From Trogon surrucura (Eukaryota; Chordata; Aves; Trogoniformes; Trogonidae): a DNA stretch of 64,000 nucleotides. A program made the translations under genes and the position numbers. The notes beneath the pieces were generated by a model. It ran no database searches and was not told the origin of the DNA. It worked only from the letters and a program-made list of their open reading frames with translations. The DNA lies in NCBI GenBank assembly GCA_020746105.1, contig CM036618.1, forward strand, positions 124,195,191 through 124,259,190, written 5' to 3'. Below, one piece after another: positions 1 through 15,000 of the stretch; within the stretch, counting starts at the first letter, position 1, and each line of letters begins with the position of its first letter.

Positions 1-3000
1 CTACATATACCAGGAAGGCCGTGAGAGTGCAGGCTAGCAGAACACCGAGCACGATCGTTGCAATGAGTTCAGGAGTTGCTGAGTCTGCAGGAGTCTCTTC
101 TATTTCAGCAATAACTGATGCTGAAAATATCGCCTCCAGTTCCGTCTCAATTTTACTCTTCTGCTCCCTAAGTTTTCTGAAGATAGACAAATTAAATGCT
201 GATGATTTATCAGACCTTTGTTTTGACTTGAAGAATAGCAAAGAAAAATAACAGAATACAGTGCCCTGGTCCACCAAGACCTTTTCCAAAGGGGAAAAAC
301 TCGTTTTCTAGCAACCAGCCCTGGTGCTTACAAATCAAAATGCAGCAAAGTTCAGAAAATTGAACTTGAGAAGTCAGAGGCCTCTAAATCCACATCAAGG
401 CAGCTGCATATAGTCTCACAAATACCAATAATGCTTTCCTCAGAAGAAAAGGTTCATCCACACAGAGTGCTTCCACCGACCACAGGCTCCATTAGTAACA
501 CCGGCCACAAACAATTACTAGTTTAAGAGGGGTGTTGAGTCTAGGAATTTTGTGTTAAAATAGCAGCTGCCCTTCACAGGATGTTCATAAGAATATATGC
601 ATTCATATCACTGCAGTGTTATGAAGCAAATGAAAAATACACCTGAAAATGTAAGCTTTTAAGCAACATTCTGCCATTCTAAAATCGGTATCTTAGTGTT
701 ATTTCTCCTTCGGTTTTCTATAAAACTGACTTTTAAATATATTTTGCACAATTAAACAGTCTTAATCACATCTTTGACAAAGTGAAAATTACCTTTCAGT
801 GAATAATGAAAGCTTTCTGAATCCAAATTTCTATATAAGGCTTGAGATAAGTAAGTCTCATATAAAATGTTACGTGTTCTAAACCTGTCCAGTCCAAGAC
901 ATTAATAATTTTAAGGGAAACAAAACCTAGCTGGGGGAGCTCTGACACCCAGAAGACAGACTATGCCATACAGACCTTTTTACATCTTCTGCAGGTACTT
1001 CCTGGTTTGCATCATCAAAAGCAATAATTTTTACGTAGGTTACATCAGTGTTGCTTCTTGCTTTTCTTTCAGACTCACTGGAGTCGACGTCAATGATGTA
1101 TACGTTCCACGCAAGTTTATCTTGCAGGACCCTGCCATCATATTAAGAAAACATTTTCAATTAACTGGGCAATGATAAATTCTTTTGTTCTGGAAATAAA
1201 ATGATAGAAAAGTAGTACTTAATACAACATGTTGCAGATACTTAGTGTTTTAATCTAAATGTGTAAAAATACAGGATTATCACCAGCAAAGGAATTAAGT
1301 TATTTGCCCAATATCATTGAGCGATTGAGTAGCATAGGAAAAAAAAAAAATCCCGTTCTTGTCTCTGACTGGAAAGTAAGTACACCTTTCATTAGTAGAT
1401 GCTATTTAACTTTTGTACATAGCCTGAAAATTCTTATGTAGTTGCCATTAGCATAACTGAACAATTAATCAGAGGAAGAACGGGTTAAAAAACCCCATCA
1501 CTTACGCCTAGATTTCATAACCAACATTGCATAGTATGTCGTGTATTTAGTCATGCTTTTCAGAGTGACATATGGCTCATTTCGTGATTGACATTATTTT
1601 TTATGAATACAGGCAGTGATACCTTTAGAGTATCATAAACAGTAAAGGTGGGAAGAAGGGAAATTCAGTCTCATAATCCTTATTGTTTTCTCCTTTTTCA
1701 CACTGGATGAGACCATTTGTACAGTTCATCCATCATTGTGACAGCAGTTAGTACCAGCTGCTTCACAGAAAGCAGCAGAGCAGGTCTAGGGTTTCCGTTT
1801 AATTTTTAGCAGCAAAAAAAATGGTGCCATAAGAGCATCAATATTACAAACTCATTTCTCCAGCCTTCAGAATGATTTCCCCTCAAAAGCGCAGGACTCA
1901 ATATTTCCAATATAACTATACTTTTACGTATAATCAAACAAAAAATCTTGTATCTTCATTAACATGCCAAAAAGGTCACAATACGTTTTTGATTGTTGTG
2001 TGGCCACTCACACCATGGCACTGAGACCTCCTTGAGAAGATTTGCTGATGTGCTACAAGGAGGATTGTTTAATCTGTAGCAAAGGTGAGTTTTGTTTGTG
2101 GCTTCCATCCTGTCTCTCTCCACATTTGTATCTCGAGCGTTCTACCCCTGAAAACCTTTATCCTAGGTTGTTAAATAAAGATCACAGAACCAGTGAGGTG
2201 GGAAGAGACCTCGTGATGTCATCTGGTCCAATGGCCTTTTTGATGCTCATCAGCTCAGGCTAAAGCCTCTCCAGGTAAAAACTGGTGAATTCCTGTGAAT
2301 TCCCTCAAATTATTTTGAACAACATCAAACTGAAGGCCTAGCTTTTCATGGGCACTGGCTGTATCGCCTCCTCCATAGGCTGTCAGATCCCTATCTCAAA
2401 GGGACTCTAAATGTGTCATCAGGTATTATATCACAATAAGCTTCACGGTTTCAGAAATACCTTTTTAATTCAGCACTGTTTCTTTCAACAACGTTGATCT
2501 TCTGGTTAAGTACCATCACCACAATGTTGTTACTGGAACTGGAATCAATGGTTACCTAATAAAGGAAAGGAATCACATGTAAGGTTTTCTACAGCATTTG
2601 TAACCTCTCTTAGATTGACTTTAAAAAACAAATAATAAGTAACAATGCTAATAATAATGATTAAAAAAGAAAAAAACAGGAAAAAACCAACTTGGATGAT
2701 CTCTAAAAGTCAGTCTTCATGCCAGTATATTTTTACAGGTCAATGGAAATAGCAACCTCATAATTCTGGCTTGAAAGTATGTAGTAAATATTGGCATATC
2801 TGACACTCTCACTGTATGGTGTTAAATAATGTTTTTGTCATCACCAAATGTAGCCCCTCTGTAGAGTTTTGACATGGAAGCAAATCAAGACTACAAATAG
2901 CAATCTCACTTACATTGACTGTTGTCTGGGCTGTGAGTCTTCTTGTGCCTTGGTCTGCAGCTTGGACTTCCAGATAAAATGTTCCAGTCTTTCCTGCTAC

Positions 3001-6000
3001 AGAGACTGTAAAAATCTGCCCTGTATTTTCATCAATGTCAAATTCACTCCTTTGATTATTCACTAAGCTGTACAGCAGAAGTCCGTTGTCTCCTGAATCT
3101 GGATCTGTGGCCTGGGTTTGAAAAAGGGGTAACATGTGAAACTCATTTTGTGGCTTTTAGGTAGCACATTGCTCTTCAGCCAGTAAACTCTGCAGTTTCT
3201 GTTTGTAAGACCGGAGTATTCCAGGACAGCGCTGTCATATTTTTCTCTTTGTTCTAAAAGTGGGGCATGAACTATCAGAATCAGACCAAGGGTATAGGCA
3301 AATTACATTTACCATAAAGTCTGAAGGACTCTACAGCTGCAAGCCTAGAGGGAGCAGGCTAGAACTGAGGGCTAACACCAGACTTAGGAAAAGATGATAA
3401 ACATCCCATTTTGTGATTCATTTCTGTTTTGGGGCTGATAGATAACAAAGTGATTGATGGTTCAGCCTGTGCAGTATATAATCCACAACGACAGCACGAG
3501 TCAGAACAGACTGCAATAGCTCTTCTGACAGACCCACAGACCAGCTCCCTAAACACCCCGTCCTTCACCAGCGCCATGTTAAACCTGGATGACAGGCAAA
3601 ATCAGTCTCAAGCTTTCAAGAGCAGATTTAACAGCTCCTTTAACACCGTTTAACTGTGGAAGAAATCCAAGTCTTTCCAAATATTTCTACCCTCACAAAG
3701 AGCACAGAAAGTTACTCTACCTGAACTGTAATAACGGGGTACTTGTACGGCACAGAGCTCGGTATCCGAGCAGAGTAGCCATTATTCAAAAACACCGGCT
3801 CTTCATTTACGTCCTGCACTGAGATTGTCAGCATTGCCACGTTTTGAGCAAACAGTCCTGTTAAACAAACACGAGTTAACTGCAGCAACAAACATCACCA
3901 AGGCACAACTTTCAAAGGGCGGCTCAGGCTGTGGCTTTGCAGCAGCGTCATTACCCTGATTTAAGTTGGGAATGTGCTTCAAAGCAAAAAGTTACCTGAA
4001 AGCTGGACTTCTGCAGCAGATGAGAGGTTATCATTTGCTTCAATTAAAATCACATACTGAGAAACTTCCTCATAGTTCAAATTAATTGCTGTTCTAAGCT
4101 GACCACTTTCTGGATCCAATCTAAAATGGCCTGAAAGGAAAAACATGCACTTCAGTTGTTATAGCTAACATTTCACTTGTGTCCCCTCCTACCTCTTGTG
4201 TCTCAGTTGCTCTTAAGATGGAGTCCCCTGCTCTCAAGAATGTGAAATGCAACAACACTTCCACCGGCTGAACAGCAAAGGCATCACAGCTGGGGTCCTA
4301 TCCCAGAACAAACAGGCTTTAAACATGTAAAGGACCAACACACTGTGAAAACAGAATTGTGCCTTTTAGTTGCACAACTGCTTTTTCACTGATTTTCAGG
4401 TTTTCTCACAGTTTTTAACTATTGTTTCGTGTGTTTGCCAAGTGCAGTCGCAGCACAGTCAAAAAAAGCAGAGGGCAGATGCCCTGATGTAGGTACAAAT
4501 GCAAGGAAATGATAGACTAAACATGACTGACAGGGAGGAAGCTGCTTGCTAGCTATGACTTCTATTTTGGCTCCCTCAGCCTGTAAATCATCCTTACTTA
4601 AGACTACAGGAATCCATTTTCAATCAAGTTATAGCCCTCTCTTTAGCCACAGACTAATAAAGTCCATGCTGAAGAGCTCTGAAAGAAATTCCTTTTGCAA
4701 TTTGTGGGCTTTGTTGTGTTTTGGTTTTTTTTTAAATGACATGAAGTTTTATCCTGGCTCTCCATCTCCTCATTTACATACAGCGACATCTGCCACACAA
4801 AAGACAGGTTATTCTGTTACTTCAGTTATTTTAACTCATAAGGGAAACACTACTCACCTTGTTCATTGCCAGACACAACTCTGTAATCAATCGGTTTTCC
4901 CAAAGTTTCAACCACAGTAAAAGCATAAATTAAGTGATCCACTCCTGTGTTTTCCAAAACAGATACGCTAATACAGAAAATAAATGATAAATCATAATGT
5001 TAAATGTCCAAGAAGTTGTTGCAGTCTTTGAAATACAACTCTTTCAGAGCGAGTTCTCTATGGAAAATCCTGCCCCCCCCTTCCTCTAGTTGTTTGCTAG
5101 AGCTCACTGACTTCGAGTGCATTTTGCACTACCTGGAGAATATGCACCAGCTGTATAACTCAATACAAAAGCCTCACCTGATTTCGCTTTCATTAAACCG
5201 AGGAACGAATGGACGGTTGTCGGACACATTGAGAGTAATTGTGGCAGTGTCATTTAAAGATGGAGAGCCTTTGTCCCTAGCCATCGCTGTTAGGCGGATC
5301 TCTCCAGATCTAGACAGATTTCCAGTTGTAATTATTTTCCCCTCATTCATGTCTTCTATCAGGAAGAACTGGCTGAACTTTTGATCCGGGAGGATGTAGT
5401 ACTCAATAAGGCCGTTTTGCCCCTGCCAGGAAAGGAGCACAACTTCATGAAATTTTTGCTTGCAGGACCATATGATTTCAGTGCCCCAAGACTTGCTGGA
5501 ATCTGAATATTTCCATGTTTAAATTGACAGAATGCCAGAGCTGATTTAAATAGCTAGAACCAGGCTCAGAGCTACTTTGAGCTCAAGCTATAACACAAGA
5601 GCAGAGCGCTCTGATTCTCACAAATTAATTTGAATGTTCAAAGATCCAAAAAAATCCCATGGCAATACTAAGGAAAACTACATGCACTGGGAGTAAAATT
5701 TGAAAGGTAGACTAAACACTGAAGCAGGAGATTTGACAATGTCTAAATGTCTGTAGTGAATTTGAGAATGGTGAATTTATTTTGAGAATGAAAACTTGGG
5801 GTTAGCTGTGGTAGGATGGGTGCGATAAAAACACAAAGCAGAAGAAAAGTCACAAGCAGTTGGCCCGTTACACAGTAAAAATGTGAAGAAAAAAAAATAA
5901 ATCTCTAAGGAAAATAAGTTAAGGATATGTGTGGAGGGGAACAATCAGAGTAGTGAAAGAGAATCATTTCAAGGTGTGATGTCAACAAGAATAAGCCAAA

Positions 6001-9000
6001 GTCCCTTGGATCCTTTTCATGCCTTGAGGAGCAGCACGGCCTCCCCACTGCTGTGAGGGTGAGCCCTACCCCTGCCTGCCGCAGGAGTGCCAGACACGTT
6101 TTACTCTACGCACATCACTTTCCCAAGAAAAGCCATTCTGACAAACCCTTAGGGTTCGCTCTATCGCACTTCACTCTGTATCTCTGAAAAGCGTTGCGTT
6201 CTGTACTTCCACGGCTCCGCAGCAGCAGCATCAAGCCCTACCGTGAACATCTGTTGACCCTAAGTAATCTGTAGATTTATAATTATTTCAGGAACAGGGA
6301 CAAAGTCTAAGGCCTTCAGTGTTGGACTCTGCCCCAGAATCCTGACAAGGTGGCACAGGGAGGATGAAGGCCACTCTGCATGGCAGAGGACCAGGCAGGG
6401 TCTCAGTGTAGATCTCGGAGTCCAGCAATTTTCCTCAACAATTTGACTTTTTATATAAAATCATTGAGAAGAATGGTTAAAAACGGGGCCGTTAGATTAT
6501 TTGCAGCAACATACCACAGCTGCAGCTATTTTAATCAAAGCTACATGTGAAGCAATAGGAAGGCACCTACTATACCTATCTTCTTGTCACTTCTAGATGT
6601 TTTGTCTTTTAAATTCCATAATTATTTCATGGTGATCTGGGCGACTACTGGATACCTCTGCCGGTGCCTGAATGGGTGCAGCAGAGAGATCCTGAACAAA
6701 ATTGTTTTTAAAATTGGGGACAGAGAGAATTAGCTGGGGTTCCACACTTCAGAGACATTTGGTAAGCTAACACTTCCATGTTCAATTTGATGCCTAGCTT
6801 TTACTTCAGAAATTCAAGTGACCTCAAAAGACACTCAGTTGCTTCAGTCCTTGTATACTTCTGAAAGACCAGTACAACTTCATGTAATAAAGGGGAAAAT
6901 TAAGGCAAATACAGCTGACGTGTCCAAAGATGGGGAGTACATCAGTGTCAAGGCAGAAACACCAAGAGACCTAATTTCCAATTCCCAGTGCTGTTGGTCA
7001 ATCAGAATTCACTTTCTGCTACATTTGGTATTTTCTGCCTAGAGAAGTGTTTTGCTCAAATCAGGACAAGAACAGAGAAAAGTCTATTTGGGCTGCAGCT
7101 TAAAGCAGTGTCAAAATCAAAGAGGAGTAGTTACCTGATCTTTGTCGGTAGCGCTCACCGTTATGACATGAGCACCTACAGGATTAATCATGTTTATAGA
7201 AGCGGAATAGGAATTCTGAGCAAACACTGGAGCATTATCATTCACATCAATCACTAGAACAGTGACATAAGTAGTTTCCTAGAAAACAAAATGGTTTCAT
7301 GCATTTTAGAATATTTAGAATGTCTGATTTAGCCAGATGTGCAACAAAAAGTATACAACGGACTTTGCAGATGCTGTAGTAAAATAGTGTTGGATTTAAT
7401 TTTGTGAACTCAACATACAAGATATTAATACAAAAAAGGGAGGAGTTCAATGCTGCAGTAGTATTTACATCTTGAAAGGTGTCTGAATGAGTAAGAATGG
7501 GATGTATTTAAGAGGCCAACATGTCCTACTACAGCTGCTAGAGTTACAGGAACCACACATGTTCTAGTCCTGTTAAGCAGAAGTATGTAATATCTTTTCA
7601 AATAAAAGAAATACAGCAGAACTAGAATAATTTCTTGAAAATTACTTTTTCTCCCATGAAAAACTATCACGGCACTTAGAGTGCAAACAACAGCAGGCAA
7701 GAATTCCAGTTCCCTCATACAGTCTGCAAACAATTCAGGGTCAAATTCTACCATGCATGATTTTGAAATATTTCCAGTAATTACGGAGTATAATACTACT
7801 CAGCAAGGACAAAGGTTGCAAAAGTCTGACTGTAAATATGATTAGATGACTAATCTATTCTGTACAACAAATATCTTTGACAGATCTTCCCACTAGTTCA
7901 AAATCCACTCTGAATAGAAAAGTCATTGCTCACTACAATAACGGACTTTTACCTGAAAGAAAGGGGCAGATTTACTGTTGACCGCATTCACTGTAAGGTT
8001 GTATTTATTCATGCTTTCATAGTCTGGAGAGTTCTTTATCTTAATGTTGCCATCTATTTCATCTATTTCAAATATATTTCCACCACCACCTGAGATACAT
8101 TGAAAGAAGCATTATCAATGAGTACATCTTTGAAACACACTCTAATATTATATGTTTCCTTGTGGCTTGAGCTCGTTAGAAAAAGAAATGTTTAACTATC
8201 ATATAGTTAATGTAGAAGGAAAACAGAAAATATTTTGCATGGATGAGCATTTGAATTATGAGGCAACAGAATGGATTAACAAGTTTTGCGGATATATCTG
8301 TCAAGCCCAAGAAGTAATAGCACTTGAAGCACACAAATGGCCGTGGACACCACACTGGAGGTCTGGGAAGAACCTCTGGTAGCAAGTTCCTCCAAGTCTG
8401 TGAAACTCTTAGAGGAGATCAGAGGTGTTCCAGGGTGCTTTTACAGTCCTCTGACCTTCTGTACGTTCAGTCTCATGTTTGCTGCTTGCAACACTCATGA
8501 AGAACTGCAACAAGACAGTGCCTTCTCCTAAGAGCTCTAAGAGCTGTCACTGAATTTATTGTGTCTCTAAGGAAAGTGGACTGAGTGCCACACAGACGTG
8601 AAGAGAAATCAGTTTGACTGCCAAAAGACCTGGCAGTGATTTTTACTGGGTTTGGCCACCCTTGTCCAAAACCACCTCAAAGTCCGTATGTGTATTGGAC
8701 ATAAAAGACTCTAAAAACCTATAAACTGTGTAAACATCGCTCTTGATGGCCCATACAATAAAAACCAGCTATTTCAGCTCCTGCAGGATGTGGTCCAGAG
8801 GCGTCTAAATCTCCATCTCTGGCAGATTTAGGGCAGAGGCAAAAGGAGTGCTTTTCTCAACAGCAGTGCCATCAGCCACCCCAGTTAAGTGTGACAGGAA
8901 GCACGAGTCAGAGCTCCAAGTCACTGCAGTTAATGAACTGGGACATTAATGTAAAATGAAATGGAAAGACACTTTATATGAATGGCCTGGGCAGAGATCT

Positions 9001-12000
9001 GAGGTGGCAGAATAGGTGATCTGCTGTATGTTGGGGCACTCCTGCTGCAGAGGTAAAGGTGGCCAGCAGAAGGCTCTCCAGAAGCCCTTGATAGTGAATT
9101 GGGTCCCCGACACCCTTGTGATCCCATTTAATATCTGCCCCTAGAAGCTGTGATATGCTCACAATCCACAGGCTGAGGAGAGGCTTGATTTAGCAGTATT
9201 TAATACCTGGCACAGGCACAACAGGTTCTACAAGGCAAGCATCAGTTAAGCTCTAGATCCTTATTCCTCATTCAAGAAAGCTATGGGCATTTTTTTCCAA
9301 GATTACTCCTACTGACTGCAGCTATGGCAGTCAAGCAGCTAAAGATTTTTGAAAAAAGATGATTTTTTTACAGAATCGGTTGTGGTTTAAAGCAGAACAA
9401 TTTGTAGTTTCTGCAAAGGACATTTCCAACTCAATCAGTTTGAAAGCTGTATGAGCATAAATTAGTAAAATACCAAACCAGGTGAAAGTGAACCTTCTTG
9501 GCTTATGTGGAAAGGAGTTAGGTGATAAGACACACAATACTATTTACACTTGTAACAGTATAGACAACAAAGTGACAGTTGTTGCAGTGCAGTGAGAGAA
9601 TTCCTTGTTACCTGTAAGGCTATACAGAACAAAGGCATGGTCTCCCGTGTCATTGTCCTTTGCTGTGATTTTTCCAACTACGAATCCCACAGGTGTGTTT
9701 TCATTTACACTGAATTCAGGCACTGGATCAAAGACAGGTTTACAGTCATTAACATCAATGATCTTTATGACAACTGTGCAGTAACCTCTTTTCTTCTCAG
9801 GGATTCCATGATCTTCAGCAAAGACCAGCACCTGTAAGCCACACAATTATTGGTAATGAGAAGTCATACAAATAGGTACTTGCATAAGGATTAAAAAAAT
9901 CTTGGTGCATTTTTAACTTTGGAGTATTTTTAGAAATGCATAGTCAAATTATGAACTCACTTGAAAATGACTATCAAAAGCTTAAGGAGTATTTGGTCAA
10001 TTAAAAATGTCTTTTTATATAGAACCAACAAATTCACCAATGTTTTTGCTTGAAGCAAAATAAGATCATAAAAAATACCCAGTAGTGGCAGCAAAAATAA
10101 AGATTAACTACGAATCGTATTTGTGTGACCTCAGTCCAGTAGAGATTCAAGCAAACAGACAGCACTGAATACGTGAACTGCCATTGTGAAGTTAGTTGTT
10201 CATGCGCCAAAGTGCTTGAGAGTTTGTAGGACAAGTGAACAAGGAGCCTTGCTGGAATTTCATTATAGTCTAAAGGCAGTGCCCTGCTTTAATAATGCAT
10301 CACATCTCGAGACACTCATATTCTGAAACAATACATAAAACCTTCATAGAATCACAGAATGTCAGGGATTGGAAGGGACCTCGAAAGATCATCAAGTCCA
10401 ATCCCCCTGCCAGAGCAGGAACGCCTAGATTATGCTACACAGGAACGTGTCCAGGCAGGTCCTGAATGTCTCCAGAGAAGGAGACTCCACAGCCTCTCTG
10501 GGCAGCCTGTTCCAGGGCTCCGTCACCCTCACTGAGAAGAAGTTTCTTCTCGAGTTTAAGCGGAACCTCTTATGTTCCAGTTTCAGCCCATTACCCCTTG
10601 TCCTATCAGTGGTTGTCACCGAGAAGAGCCTGGCTCCATCCTCGTGACACTCACCCTTGATATATTTGTAAACATTAATGAGGTCACCCCTCAGCCTCCT
10701 CTTCTCCAAACTAAAGAGCCCCAGCTCCCTCAGTCTTTTCTCATAAGGGAGATGCTCCACTCCCTTCATCATCCTAGTTGCCCTGTGCTGGACTCTCTCC
10801 AGCAGTTCCCTGTCTTTCTTGAACTGAGGGGCCCAGAACTGGACACAATATTCCAGATGGGGTCTCACCAGGGCAGAGTAGAGGGGAAGGAGAACCTCTC
10901 TCGACCTACTAACCACCCCCCTTCTAATACACCCCAGGATGCCATTGGCCTTCCTGGCCACAAGGGCACAGTGCTGGCTCATGGTCATCCTGCTGTCCAC
11001 CAAGACTCCCAGCCATATCCAGCTAAACAAAACCAAAAGGTGTTGCCTGTTACCCAAGGGAAAGATAAAGAGTTCTGAATAACAAAGACTTAAGAAATCT
11101 AAAGCAAACCTGATACTCTGTAGGTTCCTCTTCATAATCAAAGGGGGCAGTGGAATAAAGAGTTCCAGTTGCTTCATCTATCCTGAATTTTAGTCCACCT
11201 CCATTAAGAATGCCATAGGTTAGCAAGCCATTGCTACCTGTATCATTATCCTGAGCTTTCAGCTGGACGATTGAAGTAGCAGATAGATTCTGTGGATGAG
11301 GAACAGACTGAGGCTGTCAGAGACTTGTGAGCTGCAATTTCTTGAATTATGTGAAAGGGAGATGTAACAGATGCTGCATACACTTACAATAGCACAGACA
11401 TTTTAAAATCCAAATTGTACAACCTGTTCAGCAGAATCTGTTGTTTTCTGTAATTTACAAAAAGAACTACTTCTCACCATGTCTCTGCCTGCGACACAAA
11501 TCTTCAGGAAGAAAAATCACCATGATTTCAGACAGACTTGCTATTGAGGAATTATTCATGTTTAACAGGCTCTACTCCTATGAAACTCAATGGATGTTCT
11601 CAACTTCAAAATCATGTTTCTCTCTGAACACTATTTGCCTAATAATTACCCTTTTCAAAATAAATAATCGATTTTAAAAATGTTAATTGCATAAAGATTG
11701 ACAGTAAATATCCCCATTTTACTTGCAGAGCCACTTGAGACCTGATCTGATTTGATCCAACAGGGTATCCAGCAATTCCTACTGTGTGAATATATCAGAT
11801 GGAAATTAATTTCTAAGGTGGGGAAATGTGATTCTAACATTCTCCATTAAACTAACTGGGAACATTAAAAAGAGGTTTAATAATTAAACCTGTATTTCAC
11901 TCCATGTTAGAAATGGACCAGATTTTAAATCAGTTGTGGTTGTTAGAGAGAATGTACGTGAATCAGCTGGGAAAGTCAAAGGCAAGGTACACTCTATATG

Positions 12001-15000
12001 AAATATAAACATGATCAACGTGCTTCTTTTTACGAAGTAGTTGGCAGATTGAAGTGTGAAAAGTGTTCTTCGAAGAGTGAAATGTTGAGCTATATGCTTT
12101 TTGTATAATTATGCCGCAGCTTCTCTTGTAGGCTATCCTAAGGTAACAGCCACAGACTGAAACCTGGCTTGTTTTCCGCCACTGGTTATTTTGTGTCGGG
12201 AAGAATCACGCCAGATTGTACATGAGCCAAGAGGAGAAATGTTGCTAAATTAGAGACTTTTGCCCACTCCTGCTCTGTATGAAGCTCCCTTACAAAAGGC
12301 TGAGTGGGAGTCTGTGAGGTGCCCAGCACATCCACTAGATTTTGAATCTTGAAGATTCTCTTGTATACAACTAGGCAAAATTGAGTTGCTGGTTTTCCTT
12401 CATGGACCCTTTATTAAGAGAAGATTTACTTTTCCTTCAGTAGGTCATGCTTCTAAACCATTCTACATGTGCTTTGGGATTTTCAGCTTGAAATAAACCT
12501 TAAAACATTATATCATAGGACAGAATGACAAGCATGTCCAGTTGCAGAATGTTTACTTGTATAGTCGCCGAAAGATTTTTTTTAATTATCATTATTTTGA
12601 GAACTTTTGTCATTCAGTTTGGATGATATTTTTCTTACCTCCTTCAATGTTGCTTCTACTAGAGAGGATGGGAAAACTGGAGGGAAATCATTTTCATCAA
12701 TAACTTCTACTTTCACAGAAACTTCATTAAATATGCCAGCATGAGACGAATCTGTTGCTTGCACATTGAAAATGATTGGAAAATCTTCTACTGTCAAATT
12801 CTTTTTTGTTCTAATGATACCAGTGGATGAACTGATAAAGAAGTACTCTGTTTAAGAAAAACATAAATTATTCTGTTTATGATTTTATTAGTTAAAGCCA
12901 AAGATACAAACCCTTCAATGCAAACTATGCATTATGTATATGAATATCTTATGTTACAGTATTCTTCAAAGAACAAAATAGAATTCAACATGGATTTATG
13001 AGAATGTCAAATCTAACCAGGGCTGTAATTAACAAAACCAAATAGTTCAGAAGGTCAGATGGTAACCAAAGGGGATAAGTTCACTCCACCACTCTCCATC
13101 TTCCGCTGAAACAGTCAGTTTGTCCCTGTCTCAGTCAGAAGTTATTTTATTTCATATGAAGTCCTGTTCTTGCTGAAGACTAGCAGCTTTGCAAATCACT
13201 TCAAGGAGACTAAAACTTCATACCAAACACTTCACAAAAAAGAAATACAACACCATAAAGTCAGTTCTATGTTCAGTAAAAGACACGTGACAAAGCACTG
13301 ATCCAACTGAAACCATGTAAATGTTCTATGCATTCACATTTGTTAAGAAAATGTTGCCAAGTTAGTTTTTCTATCAGCAGTCTTTGTGCTGAATGAGTTA
13401 TTCCTTCTCCAGTCACTGTAACTTTATGCCTGACCAGGTACCACCTGATCTTCCTGTAGCAGACAAAGCACACAGCTGGCACAGCCAGTTCTGTATCACG
13501 TGGCTCTAGCTAATCTGACAGAAATTCCGTCATGTTCCTGCACCTGATCCATACGAAATTTGTACCTCTGGTTGATATGCATCCAGTATTAATGGCTGAG
13601 ATAAAAGTGAAAGGAGAGAGAGACGAAACAATCAAAAAATCTCTGCAGCGCCTGTTGTTCGACACACCCTCTCCCTTGTTTCTTCATGTAGGAGCTTACC
13701 CTTTTCATTTCCAGATATGATCTCATAGATCACAGGGGCCTTATACAACACACTGATCTGTACCACAAACGTATCCGGCAGTGCTTTCTCACTCAGAGGG
13801 GCAGGCTGATAGCCTGATTCCGAGAACACGGGGACGGAAAAGTTGATGGGAGCTATCGTTACTGAGACCTGCAGAGAAAAGGACGTGACCACCAGGGTTA
13901 TGTTTTCAGGTTGGGCAGACTTTTCTTTTGAGGTATGCAACAGCAGAAATCTAGAACTTTGTTGGTAAGAAAGAGCCCATGAGTGCTGCGTGCTGAGTTT
14001 GACGCATTAGTGCCTTGAAGGCAGCAAAGGTTAGTGAAAAATGCCAGCAACCTCATGGGTTTAGGTTCATCTGTACAGTTTCCTAATCACAAAGAGGGAT
14101 TCTTGTTCATCATGTTCAGTACCTCTCAAAATGACCTGACTTGCTGAAAAGCTCTCAGAGGGAGGTGCTGATTAGTATTTGCAACAAATTCTTCCACTGG
14201 AGAATGCATGACCAGGGCAGGAGCTTGGAATTACAGTATTTTAAAATTGTTGTAACTGACTTTATATATGAAAAAGGTGACAGATGGTAAATAAATAATA
14301 CCCACTGCTTCAGAAAAATAAAGATAATTTTTTTCCTAAATGACGCCAGACAGCTACTGCCCAATGTTCTGAAGAATGATGGTTCATAAGTTTGCATTTT
14401 AAGGTTCTGTTGAACGTAATTTTCCACATGCCTTTATCCACATGCATTTCCAGTTTTGTTTTGTTTTAATTCTGCTAAGCCATGCTATTTAGTGGCAAAA
14501 GATCACCAGTCAGTTATATGCACTGTATAAAAAAAAAATTTTAAATATTTATTTTATCACATTTACATTTCTCAGTCTTCAACTGAGAATTTATTTTTTC
14601 TTTTATTATACGAAAATGAACAGGAACACCTTACTTGCTGCCTCCTGTTTATTCTATCACATACTTCCCCTATGCCCCCTCTTTGACCTTGCACAGAAGT
14701 CACCACTCCTCTTAACCATCCTCCCTCACAGTCTGGAGTCTGTTTTTCTTTTCTGAAATGGCATGATCAAAACAATGACGACTGATGTGCCAGCAGTTGC
14801 TAAAGCAGCAGAACTTCATAACTGTTACCATCTCATATCCTGTTCCTGAAACAGAAGCAGGACTCAGACACTCCAATCCCCGTTTTGCATAGTTTCACCT
14901 CACTAATGCCCATTTCCTGATGTAGTTATATTCAGTTTAGAATAACTGAGCAAATAGGACACTAAGGCAAAAATGTTAGTACCTTTGCGGAAGTTGAAAG

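Noticed and set aside
8150..8900. Possible LTR or DNA transposon in the intron between cadherin exons 31 and 32
   Set aside because: Composition differs from neighbours, but no terminal repeats, target duplication or coding trace could be found.
10425..11177. A 250-codon open frame on the minus strand as a host gene
   Set aside because: Its C-terminal 200 residues are the CR1 reverse-transcriptase end, and the N-terminal part only reads cadherin exon 30 in the wrong frame.
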